NCBI RefSeq assembly: GCF_040939785.1
Contig: NZ_CP162553.1
Span: 1-64,000 of the forward strand
From: Bradyrhizobium lupini
GTDB lineage: Bacteria > Pseudomonadota > Alphaproteobacteria > Rhizobiales > Xanthobacteraceae
DNA length: 64,000 bases
Direction: 5' to 3'
Under the pieces are notes generated by a model that made no database searches, was not told the DNA's origin, and worked only from the letters and a program-made list of their open reading frames with translations. Shown here piece by piece: positions 29,904 through 38,276 of the stretch; positions within the stretch are counted from its first letter, which is position 1; each line of letters starts with the position of its first letter. Both the position numbers and the translations under genes were made by a program.

Positions 29904-30677
29904 CTACCTGCCGCCGCGCGATACCCGCTCGATTTCGGCCTTCACGATGCGTTCGACCAGGCCCGGCAAATTGTCGTCCAGCCAGGATTTCAGCATCGGA
30001 CGCAGCATCTCCTTGACCAGATCCTCCAGCGTTCGCGCATTGCTGCTGAGCACCGTGTGGGCCAGGGAATTGAAGGCGGATTCGACCGCGGAGACCGTCG
30101 ATTGCGCCAGCATCGGCTGTTGGGGCGGCAGCGGCGGCGCATCGAAGTCCACGGGCGCATAGGATGCCGGCGTCGGACGCGGCGGCGGCGATTCGGCGAA
30201 TTCGAGATCGTCGCGCGGCTCGACCTTGCGGAAGCTCGGCGGCGGCGGAGGCGGCGTCGGCTCCATCGCCAGCGCCATATCGTCGGTCAATTCCAGCACG
30301 TCGGGCTCAGGTTCGGGCTCCGGCTCGGGAGCACGGATTTCCGGCGCGGGCGTGGCTGCGTCGAGCCCCGCCAGCAGCGCGTCGATATCGTCCTGATTGT
30401 TGGATGCATCCACCTCGGGTGCGGCGGCCGGCGGCGCTGCCGGCTTTGCGGCCGGAGCCGGTGCCGGCTTTTCGGCGGCCGGTTTGGGCGGCGCTACCTT
30501 GGATGGCGGAATATCGTTGATCACCTGCGGCTTCGGTGACGCGGCGGGGGCGGCAGCTTTCTCGGGCTTAGCGGCATCCGCCGGCGGCGGCTTGGCCTCA
30601 TCGTCGGCAATGATGCGCCGGATCGAGGCCAGAATCTCCTCCATCGAGGGTTCTGTGACCTTTGCAGGCTGCGTCAT
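29904..30677 (-). CDS. PopZ-like polar organising protein (DUF2497)
   Basis: 257 residues. The N-terminal signature EPSMEEILASIRRIIADDEAK (about residues 8-28) and C-terminal helices (VSAVESAFNSLAHTVLSSNARTLEDLVKEMLRPMLKSWLDDNLPGLVERIVKAEIERVSRGGR) match PopZ. Between them is a long Pro/Ala/Glu-rich disordered linker with runs such as PEPEPEPEP. PopZ forms condensates at cell poles and anchors the ParB-centromere complex. The ATG at 30677 has GGAG six bases upstream; a GTG four codons earlier is possible. Neighbours are tolC upstream and valS downstream. Confidence 0.9.
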   Translation of the reverse strand: MTQPAKVTEPSMEEILASIRRIIADDEAKPPPADAAKPEKAAAPAASPKPQVINDIPPSKVAPPKPAAEKPAPAPAAKPAAPPAAAPEVDASNNQDDIDALLAGLDAATPAPEIRAPEPEPEPEPDVLELTDDMALAMEPTPPPPPPSFRKVEPRDDLEFAESPPPRPTPASYAPVDFDAPPLPPQQPMLAQSTVSAVESAFNSLAHTVLSSNARTLEDLVKEMLRPMLKSWLDDNLPGLVERIVKAEIERVSRGGR

Positions 30678-30934
30678 CTCCGACTCCACATCATCAACGC
30701 CCTCGCATGCGTTGTTTTACACCAAGCACGACAGGATTGGCCGGTTCCGGATGGGTGGCCCGACATTTTCGTCACGGCAGCCCGACTTGTCCCCAGATGA
30801 CAGCTCAACGTGCAGCGGTGCGCCCCTGCCCTCGGCACTCATGCTTTACGCACACGGCATCGGATGCAGAGCGAATCGACCCGCATCTTCTTGGCAAGGC
30901 TATGTCAGGGATTTTGCTGATTGCAAGCAAAGCA

Positions 30935-30968
30935 CCGGTCGGCTTCGGCTATTTGCGAGGCCGACCGG
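30935..30968 (-). terminator. Strong hairpin after tolC
   Basis: CCGGTCGGC at 30935-30943 pairs perfectly with GCCGACCGG at 30960-30968, with an inner TTCGGCTATTTGCGAG loop. It begins 15 bases past the tolC stop and is followed, on the minus strand, by a mildly T-rich TGCTTTGCTTGC. It likely separates tolC from popZ. Confidence 0.55.
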
Positions 30969-30982
30969 ATGATTACGGGACT

Positions 30983-32374
30983 CTAGCGTCCGTCTGGCGT
31001 GCGTACGCCGGCCCAGCTGTCGCGGACCTGATGGTAGTGCACGCTGGGATCGTAGACAGTGGTGTTGAGGCCGAGGACTTGCGGCGCGAGACGACCGACC
31101 GCGTTGAGCACCGAATAGGACGCCACCACGCGGTCATGCTGGGCAGTGACGAGCGCCACGCGCGCGTTGACCAGCGCCTGCTGCGCGTTGAGCACGTCCA
31201 GCGTGGTGCGCTGGCCGGCCTTGGCTTCCTCGCGCACACCGTTCAGCGCGATCTCGGAGGCCGTAACCTGCGCCTGCGCAGACTGCACCTGCGCCTTGCC
31301 GGCTTCCAACTGGCCCCAGGCCTGCACGACGTTGGCGCGGGTCTGATCGCGCGTGGTTTCAAGATTCAGGCGCTGCTGCGCCAAGTTCTCTTTCGATTGG
31401 CGGATCAGCGCATATTCAGCGCCGCCCTGATAGATCGGCACCGAGGCGGTCGCGATGGCGGAAGCGGTCGTCGTTCGGAAGACCGTCAGGGTCTGCTGGT
31501 ACGACTGGGTGATGCCAGCCTGAACCGTGAGGGTCGGCAGCAGCGCGCCTTCGTTGATCTTGACCTGGAGATAATTGACGTCGATGCCGAACATCGATGC
31601 CGTGACGTTGGGGTTCTCCACCAGGCTGAGACCGACGGCGGAGGCGAGCGTCCCGGGCAGGAAACGATCGACCGGCGAGCCCGGCGCAAGGTTCGTCGGC
31701 TCGTTGCCGATGATCCGGCGGAAATTGGCACGCGTCGTCGTGAGATTCGATTCGGCCGTCAGGGCCTGGGTCCTGCCTGCCGCGAGCTGCGCTTCGGATT
31801 GCGCCACGTCCGTGCGCGTCACCTCGCCGACATTGAAGCGATCGCGCGTTTGCTTGAGCGTCTGTTCGAGGACGCGCACATTGCTGCGCTGAACTTCGAG
31901 TGTGGCGGAGTCACGAAGATAATCCATGTAGCTGGTCGCAGCCTGCAGCAGGACCGTCTGCTCGAGCACACGCAACGCCTCGCGGGATCCCGAGACCTGG
32001 CTTTCCGCCACGCGCGTCCTGTTGGCGGTCTGATTGCCGTTATAGAGCGTCTGGTTGATGGTCAGGCTGGCGCTATTGGGCTGAAGGGGCGGGTCGCTAT
32101 GGATCGGCACAGCCTTCTGCGTCTGCTGAATATCCTGATATTGATAGCCGGTGCTGAGGTTGATCCCGACCTTGGGGCGATAGCCCGACAGCGCTTGCGG
32201 CACGTTCTCGTCAGTCGAGCGCACCTGGGCGCGCTGCGCGTTGAGCTGCGGATTGTTCTGATAAGCGCGCACCAGCGCAGCCTCGATCGTATCCGCCAAG
32301 GCAGGCGTCGGCGCGGCAAGCGCCAGCAGCAGGACCGAAACCGCTGCTCCGGTGAAGAGCTTCACCCCATGCAT
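30983..32374 (-). CDS. tolC: TolC-family outer-membrane efflux protein
   Basis: 463 residues with a signal peptide (FTGAAVSVLLLALAAPTPALA). Two repeated TolC halves: the first includes NNPQLNAQRAQVRSTDENVPQALSGYRPKVGI and LNQTLYNGNQTANRTRVAESQVSGSREALRVLEQTVLLQAATSYMDYLRD; the second TASVPIYQGGAEYALIRQSKENLAQQRLNLETTRDQTRANVVQAWGQLEA and TTLDVLNAQQALVNARVALVTAQHDRVVASYSVLNAVGRL. The coiled-coil helices form the periplasmic tunnel of type I secretion or RND pumps. No inner-membrane partner is adjacent, so it probably serves several pumps. Intact. Confidence 0.94.
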   Translation of the reverse strand: MHGVKLFTGAAVSVLLLALAAPTPALADTIEAALVRAYQNNPQLNAQRAQVRSTDENVPQALSGYRPKVGINLSTGYQYQDIQQTQKAVPIHSDPPLQPNSASLTINQTLYNGNQTANRTRVAESQVSGSREALRVLEQTVLLQAATSYMDYLRDSATLEVQRSNVRVLEQTLKQTRDRFNVGEVTRTDVAQSEAQLAAGRTQALTAESNLTTTRANFRRIIGNEPTNLAPGSPVDRFLPGTLASAVGLSLVENPNVTASMFGIDVNYLQVKINEGALLPTLTVQAGITQSYQQTLTVFRTTTASAIATASVPIYQGGAEYALIRQSKENLAQQRLNLETTRDQTRANVVQAWGQLEAGKAQVQSAQAQVTASEIALNGVREEAKAGQRTTLDVLNAQQALVNARVALVTAQHDRVVASYSVLNAVGRLAPQVLGLNTTVYDPSVHYHQVRDSWAGVRTPDGR

Positions 32375-32577
32375 CCAAAAATTCCGTTCATTCTAACGCC
32401 CGGCTCGTGCCCGCGAGCTGGGTTACCGTCTACGAGTGGAGTCGTTGCCCCGCCGCAACATAGGACGCGGTCAAGCGCGACGGAACTACCTGAGGGGTGT
32501 TCTCGGTGGAAACTCTTCACGTGCAGCATCCCGGCCACACTTCTGATTCAGAACGGGATTTTAACGGGCCAAAGCCG

Positions 32578-33240
32578 TCAGAAGACGAAGGCGGCGGCCC
32601 GTTCCAGCCCCGGAAGGACCGGGGCTGCGGCATCGAACAGCGCCCGATGGCCGAATTCGCCGTGGGTATGGGTCACGATCATGGCTCGCGGCGGCCTGGA
32701 TTCGGCCGAGACCCCCACCAGGCGCCCCCCCTCCTTGAGCTGCCCGAGCAGCCCTGCCGGGGTCACCTCGGTGGCGCCGTTGAGGACGATCACATCATAG
32801 GGACCTGCGGCGGCATCACCCTCGGTGCAGGCCGCGGCCTTGCAGGCCACGTTGGCCAACCCGAGGGCGGCGAAGGCGTCGTTGGCCTTTGCCGCCAGGC
32901 CCGAATCGCATTCCGTCGCGATGACTTTGCGCGCGAGCTTGGCGGTCAGCGCAGCGAGATAGCCCGTGGCGCAGCCGACGACCAGCACGTCGTCATCCTC
33001 GCCGATCTCGGCGGCCTGGAGCAGCTTGCCGGTCAGCTGCGGCTTGATCAGGAACCGCTTGGCGCCTCCCTCGCTGACGTCGAGATCGAGGTCGAGATAC
33101 GCCAACGCCTGCCGGCTGGCGGGCACGAAAGCCTCGCGCGGAACCGTGAGCATGGCGTCGAGAACACGACGGTCGGTGACGTCACTGGTGCGCACCTGGC
33201 CATCGACCATTTTTAGGCGCGCCGTCGAGAAAACGGACAT
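32578..33240 (-). CDS. Protein-L-isoaspartate O-methyltransferase-like protein
   Basis: 220 residues. N-terminal segment RLKMVDGQVRTSDVTDRRVLDAMLTVPREAFVP is typical of PIMT. SAM motif I is VLVVGCATGYLAALTAKLA, with downstream YDVIVLNGATEVTPAGLLGQLKEGGRLVGV. The protein lacks the usual GSGSGY form of the SAM loop, and this short branch, common next to tolC in alphaproteobacteria, may not be a true repair enzyme. The start MSVFSTARL at 33240 is preferred to an ATG five codons upstream. Confidence 0.82.
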   Translation of the reverse strand: MSVFSTARLKMVDGQVRTSDVTDRRVLDAMLTVPREAFVPASRQALAYLDLDLDVSEGGAKRFLIKPQLTGKLLQAAEIGEDDDVLVVGCATGYLAALTAKLARKVIATECDSGLAAKANDAFAALGLANVACKAAACTEGDAAAGPYDVIVLNGATEVTPAGLLGQLKEGGRLVGVSAESRPPRAMIVTHTHGEFGHRALFDAAAPVLPGLERAAAFVF

Positions 33241-33376
33241 TTGCGGACCCTGCAAGGCGGACGATGCCGCGGACGAAAGTTGGCGGCATCTTTGGAACAG
33301 GCCCTGCGAAAACGCAACATGGCTTTGGCCCGCAAACCGGGCCCTTCCGCAACTCGCAACGTCGAGGGTGAGCCGC

Positions 33377-33556
33377 CTATTCGATCGTGACCGCGAGGCG
33401 GCCGATCAATGCGGCGACTTCGTCCAGCCGTGCCGAATCGTGGGTCTCGACCGCCCGCGCCAGACAGGCGAGGCATTCGTCGTCGCTGAGTTCGGGGATG
33501 TCCGCCGGCAGAATGGAGGGGGCCAACGGGAAACGGTCGACCTGGATGTCTCGCAT
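33377..33556 (-). CDS. Small hypothetical protein (59 residues)
   Basis: Starts MRDIQVDRFPLAPSILPADI, continues PELSDDECLACLARAVETHD, then SARLDEVAALIGRLAVTIE and TAG. A GGAG ribosome site sits about ten bases before the ATG. Acidic, helical, with two Cys in a CLAC pattern. No domain is recognised. The clean ribosome site and lack of low-complexity sequence suggest a real small gene, perhaps widespread in the genus. Confidence 0.6.
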   Translation of the reverse strand: MRDIQVDRFPLAPSILPADIPELSDDECLACLARAVETHDSARLDEVAALIGRLAVTIE

Positions 33557-33732
33557 GGGAATCAGCTCCGTAAAGGACCGGCCTCTGGAAGCTCGATTTC
33601 AATTGAGTCGTTTTGGCGTCACCGCGGAGGATGCGGGCTCGCCGCGGTACACATCTAGTTGAGGATCTGCTGCAACGAGATCGCACGCCAGATCAGAGTC
33701 TGGGCGCAAGTTGCTGAAAATGAAGCGGAATT

Positions 33733-33807
33733 TGGCTCCCCGGGCTGGATTCGAACCAGCGACCATCCGATTAACAGTCGGATGCTCTACCGCTGAGCTA
33801 CCGAGGA
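33733..33807 (-). tRNA. tRNA-Asn (GTT)
   Basis: 75-nt cloverleaf on the minus strand beginning TCCTCGGTAGCTCAG. The D-arm is GCTCAGCGGTAGAGC, the anticodon loop CTGTTAA with anticodon GTT, the T-arm GCTGGTTCGAATCCAGC, and CCA is encoded. The acceptor stem TCCTCGG pairs with CCGGGGA. No hairpin is visible directly downstream. Confidence 0.97.
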
Positions 33808-33941
33808 AAAGGGCGAACCTGTCGTTCGCGCGCGGCTGCGTATAACAAAGCCGCTTGCGCTTGCAAAGGACGAATTCGCTATCTGGCACATTGCGGCGAG
33901 GAAGGGCACGCGGCCCCTCCTCCGCCTGGCCTCAGGTCAAG

Positions 33942-34310
33942 TTACTCGGCGACGAACGAAGTGGTCTTGGTGCCGGAATCGTAGCGCAGCCGGAGTGCCG
34001 TGAACTTGCAGAGGTTGACGTTCTTCCAGAGCACGGTCTCGTCATAGTTCTGCCAGTCGACGCGGACGTTCCAGACGCATCCTTCGTCGTCATCGTCGAA
34101 CTCGACATAGGTGCTCGCCTGGTTCTGCAAAACCTTGTCCAGCTCGTTGTCCCATTCGTCCATGCCATCGTCCGGGGCGTTGAAGCCCAGGAATTTGATG
34201 GCATAGCCGGTCTCGTTGACGACAGTGACGTTGCGGGCGTCAGTCGCGTACGACGGCGCGGCGGCAATCGATAGACCGACCGCGATCAGTGCAGACAGAA
34301 AATACTTCAT
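33942..34310 (-). CDS. Small secreted protein, unknown function
   Basis: 122 residues. Signal peptide MKYFLSALIAVGLSIAAAPSYA. The mature part reads TDARNVTVVNETGYAIKFLG, then FNAPDDGMDEWDNELDKVLQ and STYVEFDDDDEGCVWNVRVDWQNYDETVLWKNVNLCKF, with two Cys that could form a disulfide and an acidic patch. It looks like a compact beta-sandwich exported to the periplasm. A GGGGAAT ribosome site precedes the ATG. No function is recognised. It ends a gene stretch; the next 970 bases to the right hold only repeats. Confidence 0.75.
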   Translation of the reverse strand: MKYFLSALIAVGLSIAAAPSYATDARNVTVVNETGYAIKFLGFNAPDDGMDEWDNELDKVLQNQASTYVEFDDDDEGCVWNVRVDWQNYDETVLWKNVNLCKFTALRLRYDSGTKTTSFVAE

Positions 34311-34589
34311 ATGAAATTCCCCCGATCGAAACGGGCTTTCGGTGCCTGACGTCGATCGGCGCAGGCGCCGCGGCAACCAATGGCGTTGCCTCGAAGGATC
34401 GTCGGAGGCGCAATCGAAAGGTGCAAGACGCGATCGATCCGCCTCCGGCTCTCTGCACGACGCGAGACGCGCAGCGAGCCAATTCTTATCGATTCGAATT
34501 CTCCGCAGCAATGAACCGGCATTCATCGATCGCGGGGTTTGTTGTCTCCGGGGCGGGCGCCCGGCACCGCGCGAATATGATTCTTGTCG

Positions 34590-35110
34590 CAGACACAGCT
34601 TCGCGCCCTCGCGGCTTGGCTCGCCCGAGCTTTGCTTTGTTTCGTACACCCTCCTCGTCAGAGGGCGCAGGGAAGACCGGGTGCCGGCTGGCACCCACGG
34701 TCCACTGCGCGAAGGTTGCGCTACAAGAGGCTGCACAGCGGCATACAGGTGAAGCCCAACACACGGCCTTCCCTGCGCAGTGGTTTGACGGCTTATGCCG
34801 AGCTCTCCCCGGGGAGCGATGCACTATTGCCCCCGTCGCCTTGCGGATGGCTGATGCTGCGTGCCCGGTCGGGCAGCGACATCACCAGAAGACTTGACGC
34901 ACAGACCCCGGGCGTCAGGACGACACGGTTTTGCCGTACGCTAATAGCACCGGTCGTGTGCGCGACGCCTTCGCTCACGGTTGCCCGCCCTGCAAAGCCC
35001 TTCGCGCCGATGTGACTAGCGTCCACCGCAGCTCACCCCGCGTTCGTGACGATCGCGATACGCCCCGCTGACAGGGATGAGGTGGCGACTGAATACGCCA
35101 GAGTCGAATT
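34590..35110. repeat. Large structured intergenic repeat
   Basis: A 500-base non-coding element with nested inverted repeats. GCGCAGGGAAGACCGG at 34665-34680 faces CGGCCTTCCCTGCGC at 34764-34778. Within that loop GGGTGCC-GGCT-GGCACCC at 34679-34696 is a perfect hairpin. GCTCTCCCCGGGGAGC lies farther right. I recognise its text (ending near CACCCCGCGTTCGTGACG) as a type scattered in Bradyrhizobium-like genomes, often mis-annotated as a protein. Boundaries are approximate. Confidence 0.5.
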
Positions 35111-35189
35111 TCGGTAAAGTAGAATCTTTTCGCGCGAGCGGATTGACCCGTCGTTTGGGTGTTTTGCCCGTCGGGCAACGCAAGGGCTT

Positions 35190-35273
35190 GTAGCCCGGAT
35201 GGAGCGAAGCGTAATCCGGGGCCCTGTATCCGTTAAACAAATCCCGGATTGCGCTTCGCTCCATCCGGGCTAC
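35190..35273. repeat. 84-bp palindromic (REP-like) element, copy 1
   Basis: GTAGCCCGGATGGAGCGAAG followed by CGTAATCCGGG faces CCCGGATTGCGCTTCGCTCC then ATCCGGGCTAC. The arms pair over about 30 bases around a short centre. It begins 12 bases past the RidA stop. A second copy lies at 38185-38270. Such elements can end transcripts or shield mRNA 3' ends. Confidence 0.75.
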
Positions 35274-35284
35274 GGATCATCTCC

Positions 35285-35668
35285 TCACGGCCGGCGGCAG
35301 ACCAGGTCGATCTCGATCAGCGCGTCGTAGGCAAGCCCGGTGACACCGACGCAGGTGCGGGCCGGCAGGCGGTCGGGCGGAAAGAACGCGCGATAAGTCT
35401 CGTTCATCGCGGTGTAGTCTTCCTTGAAACGCGTGAGATAGATGCGTGTCATCACGACGTGCTCGAAACCGAGATCGAGGCCCGCCAACACCACCTTCAA
35501 ATTCTCCATCACCGCCCTCGTCTGCGCCACGATGCCCTCCGGCAGCACGCCCGGGATTTGCGGCGTGTCCGGCATCTGGCCGGTGACAAAGACAAAACCG
35601 TCGGTCTCCACCGCGTGGCTGAAGGGCGCGACCGGCTTGGGTCCGCCGCTGATCATGTGGAATTTCAC
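35285..35668 (-). CDS. RidA family protein (enamine/imine deaminase)
   Basis: 127 residues. Family landmarks: FSHAVETDGFVFVTGQMPDTPQIPGVLPEGIVAQTRAVMENLKVVLAGLDLGFEHVVMTRIYLT and RAFFPPDRLPARTCVGVTGLAYDALIEIDLVC. The PARTCVGV segment carries the carboxylate-binding Arg of active RidA enzymes, which clear reactive 2-aminoacrylate-type imines to release ammonia. It lies 16 bases downstream of the AraC-acetamidase gene, so both are probably co-transcribed. Confidence 0.9.
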   Translation of the reverse strand: MKFHMISGGPKPVAPFSHAVETDGFVFVTGQMPDTPQIPGVLPEGIVAQTRAVMENLKVVLAGLDLGFEHVVMTRIYLTRFKEDYTAMNETYRAFFPPDRLPARTCVGVTGLAYDALIEIDLVCRRP

Positions 35669-35684
35669 TGGAGTATCCTTCGGT

Positions 35685-38018
35685 TTAAGGCGCGTCCAGA
35701 AACAGGCGCTTGCTGATGATCGCGTGCACGCCCCAATTGCCGTCGACCACCTGCGTGACGCCGAAGTCGACGGCGGCCGACATCAGCGCGATCGCCTCGT
35801 CCTCGCTCAACCCCTTCACGTTCATCAGGAAGCGTCGCATCTTGCGAAACGCATCTTTCATGGCGAGATCGAGCGAGGACTTTGCGTAAACCTCGCTCTG
35901 GCCCTGAGCGCCGAACTCGGCGAGGTAGTTGGGATGGCTGAATCCGGTCAGGACCCAATCAGATTCGGTTTCGATCAGGGGATAAGAGAGATCGGCGAAG
36001 GGTTGGCCGGAGAGGTCGGCCTTCTTGTGCAGGATCACCTCGAAGGTTCCGGTCATCGAGCATTCAATCGCGGTGCCGCTCAATTCGCCGTCGCCTTGCG
36101 TGGCATGGGGATCGCCCACCGATAACAATGCGCCGGGAACGGAGACCGGAAGATAGACGGTCGCCCCCTTCCCCAAGCGCCAATTGTCGAGATTGCCGCC
36201 GAAATAGGACGGCGGCACGGAGTCGATGAAATCGACCTCGCGCGGCGCCACCGCGATCACGCCGAAATGCGGGCGCAAGGGAATGCGGATGCCGTCGAGC
36301 ACGGCGTGGCGGCGCTTCACGGTGCCGGGCAAGACCGGAACGCCGGGATAGTCGTAGGTGGCGTGCACCACGCCAAACGGGTCGGTCTGCGGCTCCCAGC
36401 GGTAGGAATACAGCGCGCGGGCATGCGGCGCATCGGTATCGTCCAGGATTTCGTAGATCGTCACGACCTCGCGCGGCTTCGGTCCTGAAAGAAATTCGTC
36501 GTAATGATAGCCCCACCAGGCCGCGACCGAGGAGCCGAACACGCGCCCTGAATGTTTCGGATGACGACTTGTGCGCGGTACGATGTCGAGGATCCGGACT
36601 TCCAGCACGTCGCCGGGCTGGGCGTCCTTCACCGACACGGGCCCCGTGCAGATGTGCACGCCAAAGCCTTCGCCGGCGCCGCGCCCGAATATGCTGGCAT
36701 CCATCGGACCCGCGCCGCGGCGATCCACGTTCTTCCTCGCCTTGGTCCAACCGAATACACTTTCGGCGGCGGTATCGCCCGCGATCATCAGCTCAGGATC
36801 ATCGGAGGCATGCTGCGTTAGCGTTTCGATCGTGATCGTATCACCCGAATTGATCTCGAGCTGCGGCTGTAACGCGCGACTGAAATATCCCCAATGAACA
36901 CGGTGGGCTTCGATCGGAAGATGATGATGCTTGCGTTCGGCCGTTCTCGGCTCGTCGATGTCGGTTCGGGCGAGATTGCCGCGCGCCTCGGCGCTCGCCG
37001 GGTGCACGCGAAGCTGCGCCAGCGCATCCTGCGGCCAGCCGCGCTGACCGGCTATCCCCTGCTGGGTCGTCGCCCGCTCCGCTTCCTGCTGGCGAAACTC
37101 GCGCGGCGGCAGCCCGAAGCGATGGCGGAAGGCGCGGCTGAAATGCGCGGAATCGCCAAACCCATAGGCGTAGGCGATCTCCGAGATTGAGCGATGCGCC
37201 TCGGACGGATTGGACAGATCGGCCCAGGCGCGCTGCAGCCGCCGCTCGCGAACGTAATGAGTAAAGTTGTCGCCGACCGTCTCGAACAGCTTTTGCAGAT
37301 AGCGCTCGGAAATCCCTTCGGCCTGCGCGACGCGCGCCGGCACCAGTCCGGGATCGTCGAGGCGGCGTTCGATGGTCTGGCAGATCCGGTGCAGGAGTGC
37401 CGACTGCGTCGCGCTCGATCCGGCGTCGGACGTCGAAGCCGCCAATTGATGGGCGAGTGTCAGCAGCAGATCGACGAGCGACTGCGTGACCGCATTCCAT
37501 TCGGCATCGCTCAGCGTGTCGAGCGTGCGCGCGGTCGCGTCCATCAAGCGCGCGAAGACATCGGCAAAGCCGCTGGGCGGAACGACCCTGGGTTCGCCGA
37601 GCCGCGGCCTGCCCGAGAGGCGGCCGTGCAGCGCCTCCGAGGTCACCGACAGCACGACGGCGCGCATGTCGCGCTGGAATACGATGCTCCAGTCCCCGCT
37701 CCGCGGCAGCAGCACGAGATGGCCCACCGGAACGATGCGATGGCCGGCGGCGCTCTTGAGCACCATGCCGTCCTCGACCGGCATCAGCGCAATCGGCAGG
37801 TCTTCGTTGGCCTGCGGACGCGGACCGATGGTCTGGGCGCCGGCCGCCATGCGCGTCAGCGCAACGCCTGCAGCGTGGCGATGTGACGCCGTTGCGTGCC
37901 CATCCAGGAAGCAATGGCCTGCCGCCGGCTGCAGGCCGACCGCGGCGAGCACGTCCCGCCAGGCTTCGGGGCGGTCGTCTTGAGCGTAGGACTCGCTCGT
38001 GAAAGGACGGAAGCTCAT
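35685..38018 (-). CDS. AraC-type regulator fused to acetamidase/formamidase
   Basis: One continuous frame of about 777 residues from MSFRPFTSESYAQDD at 38018; a GTG 33 codons earlier (38117) has a GAGGA site and is possible. Residues 1-210: cupin-like AraC sensor domain. Residues about 215-320: two HTH units (ARVAQAEGISERYLQKLFETVG and ISEIAYAYGFGDSAHFSRAFRHRFGLPPREFR). After a polar linker, an FmdA/AmdA amidase follows (VHWGYFSRALQPQLEINSGDTITIETLTQHASDD, HICTGPVSVKDAQPGDVLEVRIL, GNLDNWRLGKGATVYLPVSVPGALLSVGDPHATQGDGELSGTAIE). No ATG, GTG with ribosome site, or stop lies in the linker. Neighbouring frame errors mean a lost stop cannot be excluded. The enzyme part hydrolyses small amides to ammonia. 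Confidence 0.7.
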   Translation of the reverse strand: MSFRPFTSESYAQDDRPEAWRDVLAAVGLQPAAGHCFLDGHATASHRHAAGVALTRMAAGAQTIGPRPQANEDLPIALMPVEDGMVLKSAAGHRIVPVGHLVLLPRSGDWSIVFQRDMRAVVLSVTSEALHGRLSGRPRLGEPRVVPPSGFADVFARLMDATARTLDTLSDAEWNAVTQSLVDLLLTLAHQLAASTSDAGSSATQSALLHRICQTIERRLDDPGLVPARVAQAEGISERYLQKLFETVGDNFTHYVRERRLQRAWADLSNPSEAHRSISEIAYAYGFGDSAHFSRAFRHRFGLPPREFRQQEAERATTQQGIAGQRGWPQDALAQLRVHPASAEARGNLARTDIDEPRTAERKHHHLPIEAHRVHWGYFSRALQPQLEINSGDTITIETLTQHASDDPELMIAGDTAAESVFGWTKARKNVDRRGAGPMDASIFGRGAGEGFGVHICTGPVSVKDAQPGDVLEVRILDIVPRTSRHPKHSGRVFGSSVAAWWGYHYDEFLSGPKPREVVTIYEILDDTDAPHARALYSYRWEPQTDPFGVVHATYDYPGVPVLPGTVKRRHAVLDGIRIPLRPHFGVIAVAPREVDFIDSVPPSYFGGNLDNWRLGKGATVYLPVSVPGALLSVGDPHATQGDGELSGTAIECSMTGTFEVILHKKADLSGQPFADLSYPLIETESDWVLTGFSHPNYLAEFGAQGQSEVYAKSSLDLAMKDAFRKMRRFLMNVKGLSEDEAIALMSAAVDFGVTQVVDGNWGVHAIISKRLFLDAP

Positions 38019-38184
38019 CGGATCGACCCAGATTGCAGTGGATCGAAGCAACCTCTGTGCCAGACGAACGTGGTCATCCGTCGCAGCGAGGGGCCGCAAA
38101 TGACGGTCTTTTGTCACGTCCTCATCCTGGAAATGAGCTGTTCTTCAAAGTGTTGGAGCGCGATGTCAACGTCGAGCACGATGT

Positions 38185-38270
38185 GTAGCCTGGATGGAGC
38201 GAAGCGTAATCCGGGGCCTTTTGAGTCCGGCGTGACAAACCCGGATTGCGTTGCGCTCCATCCGGGCTAC
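38185..38270. repeat. Palindromic (REP-like) element, copy 2
   Basis: GTAGCCTGGATGGAGCGAAG then CGTAATCCGGGG faces CCCGGATTGCGTTGCGCTCC then ATCCGGGCTAC. Same as the element at 35190-35273 in both arms, with a different centre. It lies 7 bases past the stop of the second acetamidase gene. Confidence 0.75.
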
Positions 38271-38276
38271 GGCCCA

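Larger units (their letters stand above)
34311..35284. other. Gene-free region made of dispersed-type repeats
   Basis: No convincing coding gene in 970 bases. The middle is a long structured repeat (34590-35110), followed by a hairpin TTGCCCG-T-CGGGCAA at 35164-35178 and an 84-base palindrome at 35190-35273. A long frame across 34584-35015 has biased, protein-unlike composition and is not a credible gene. The left 280 bases upstream of the secreted-protein gene probably hold its promoter, but no clear -35/-10 was identified. Confidence 0.6.

Noticed and set aside
34584..35015. 143-codon open frame in the repeat region
   Set aside because: It coincides with a structured repeat and has unlikely composition; treated as non-coding.
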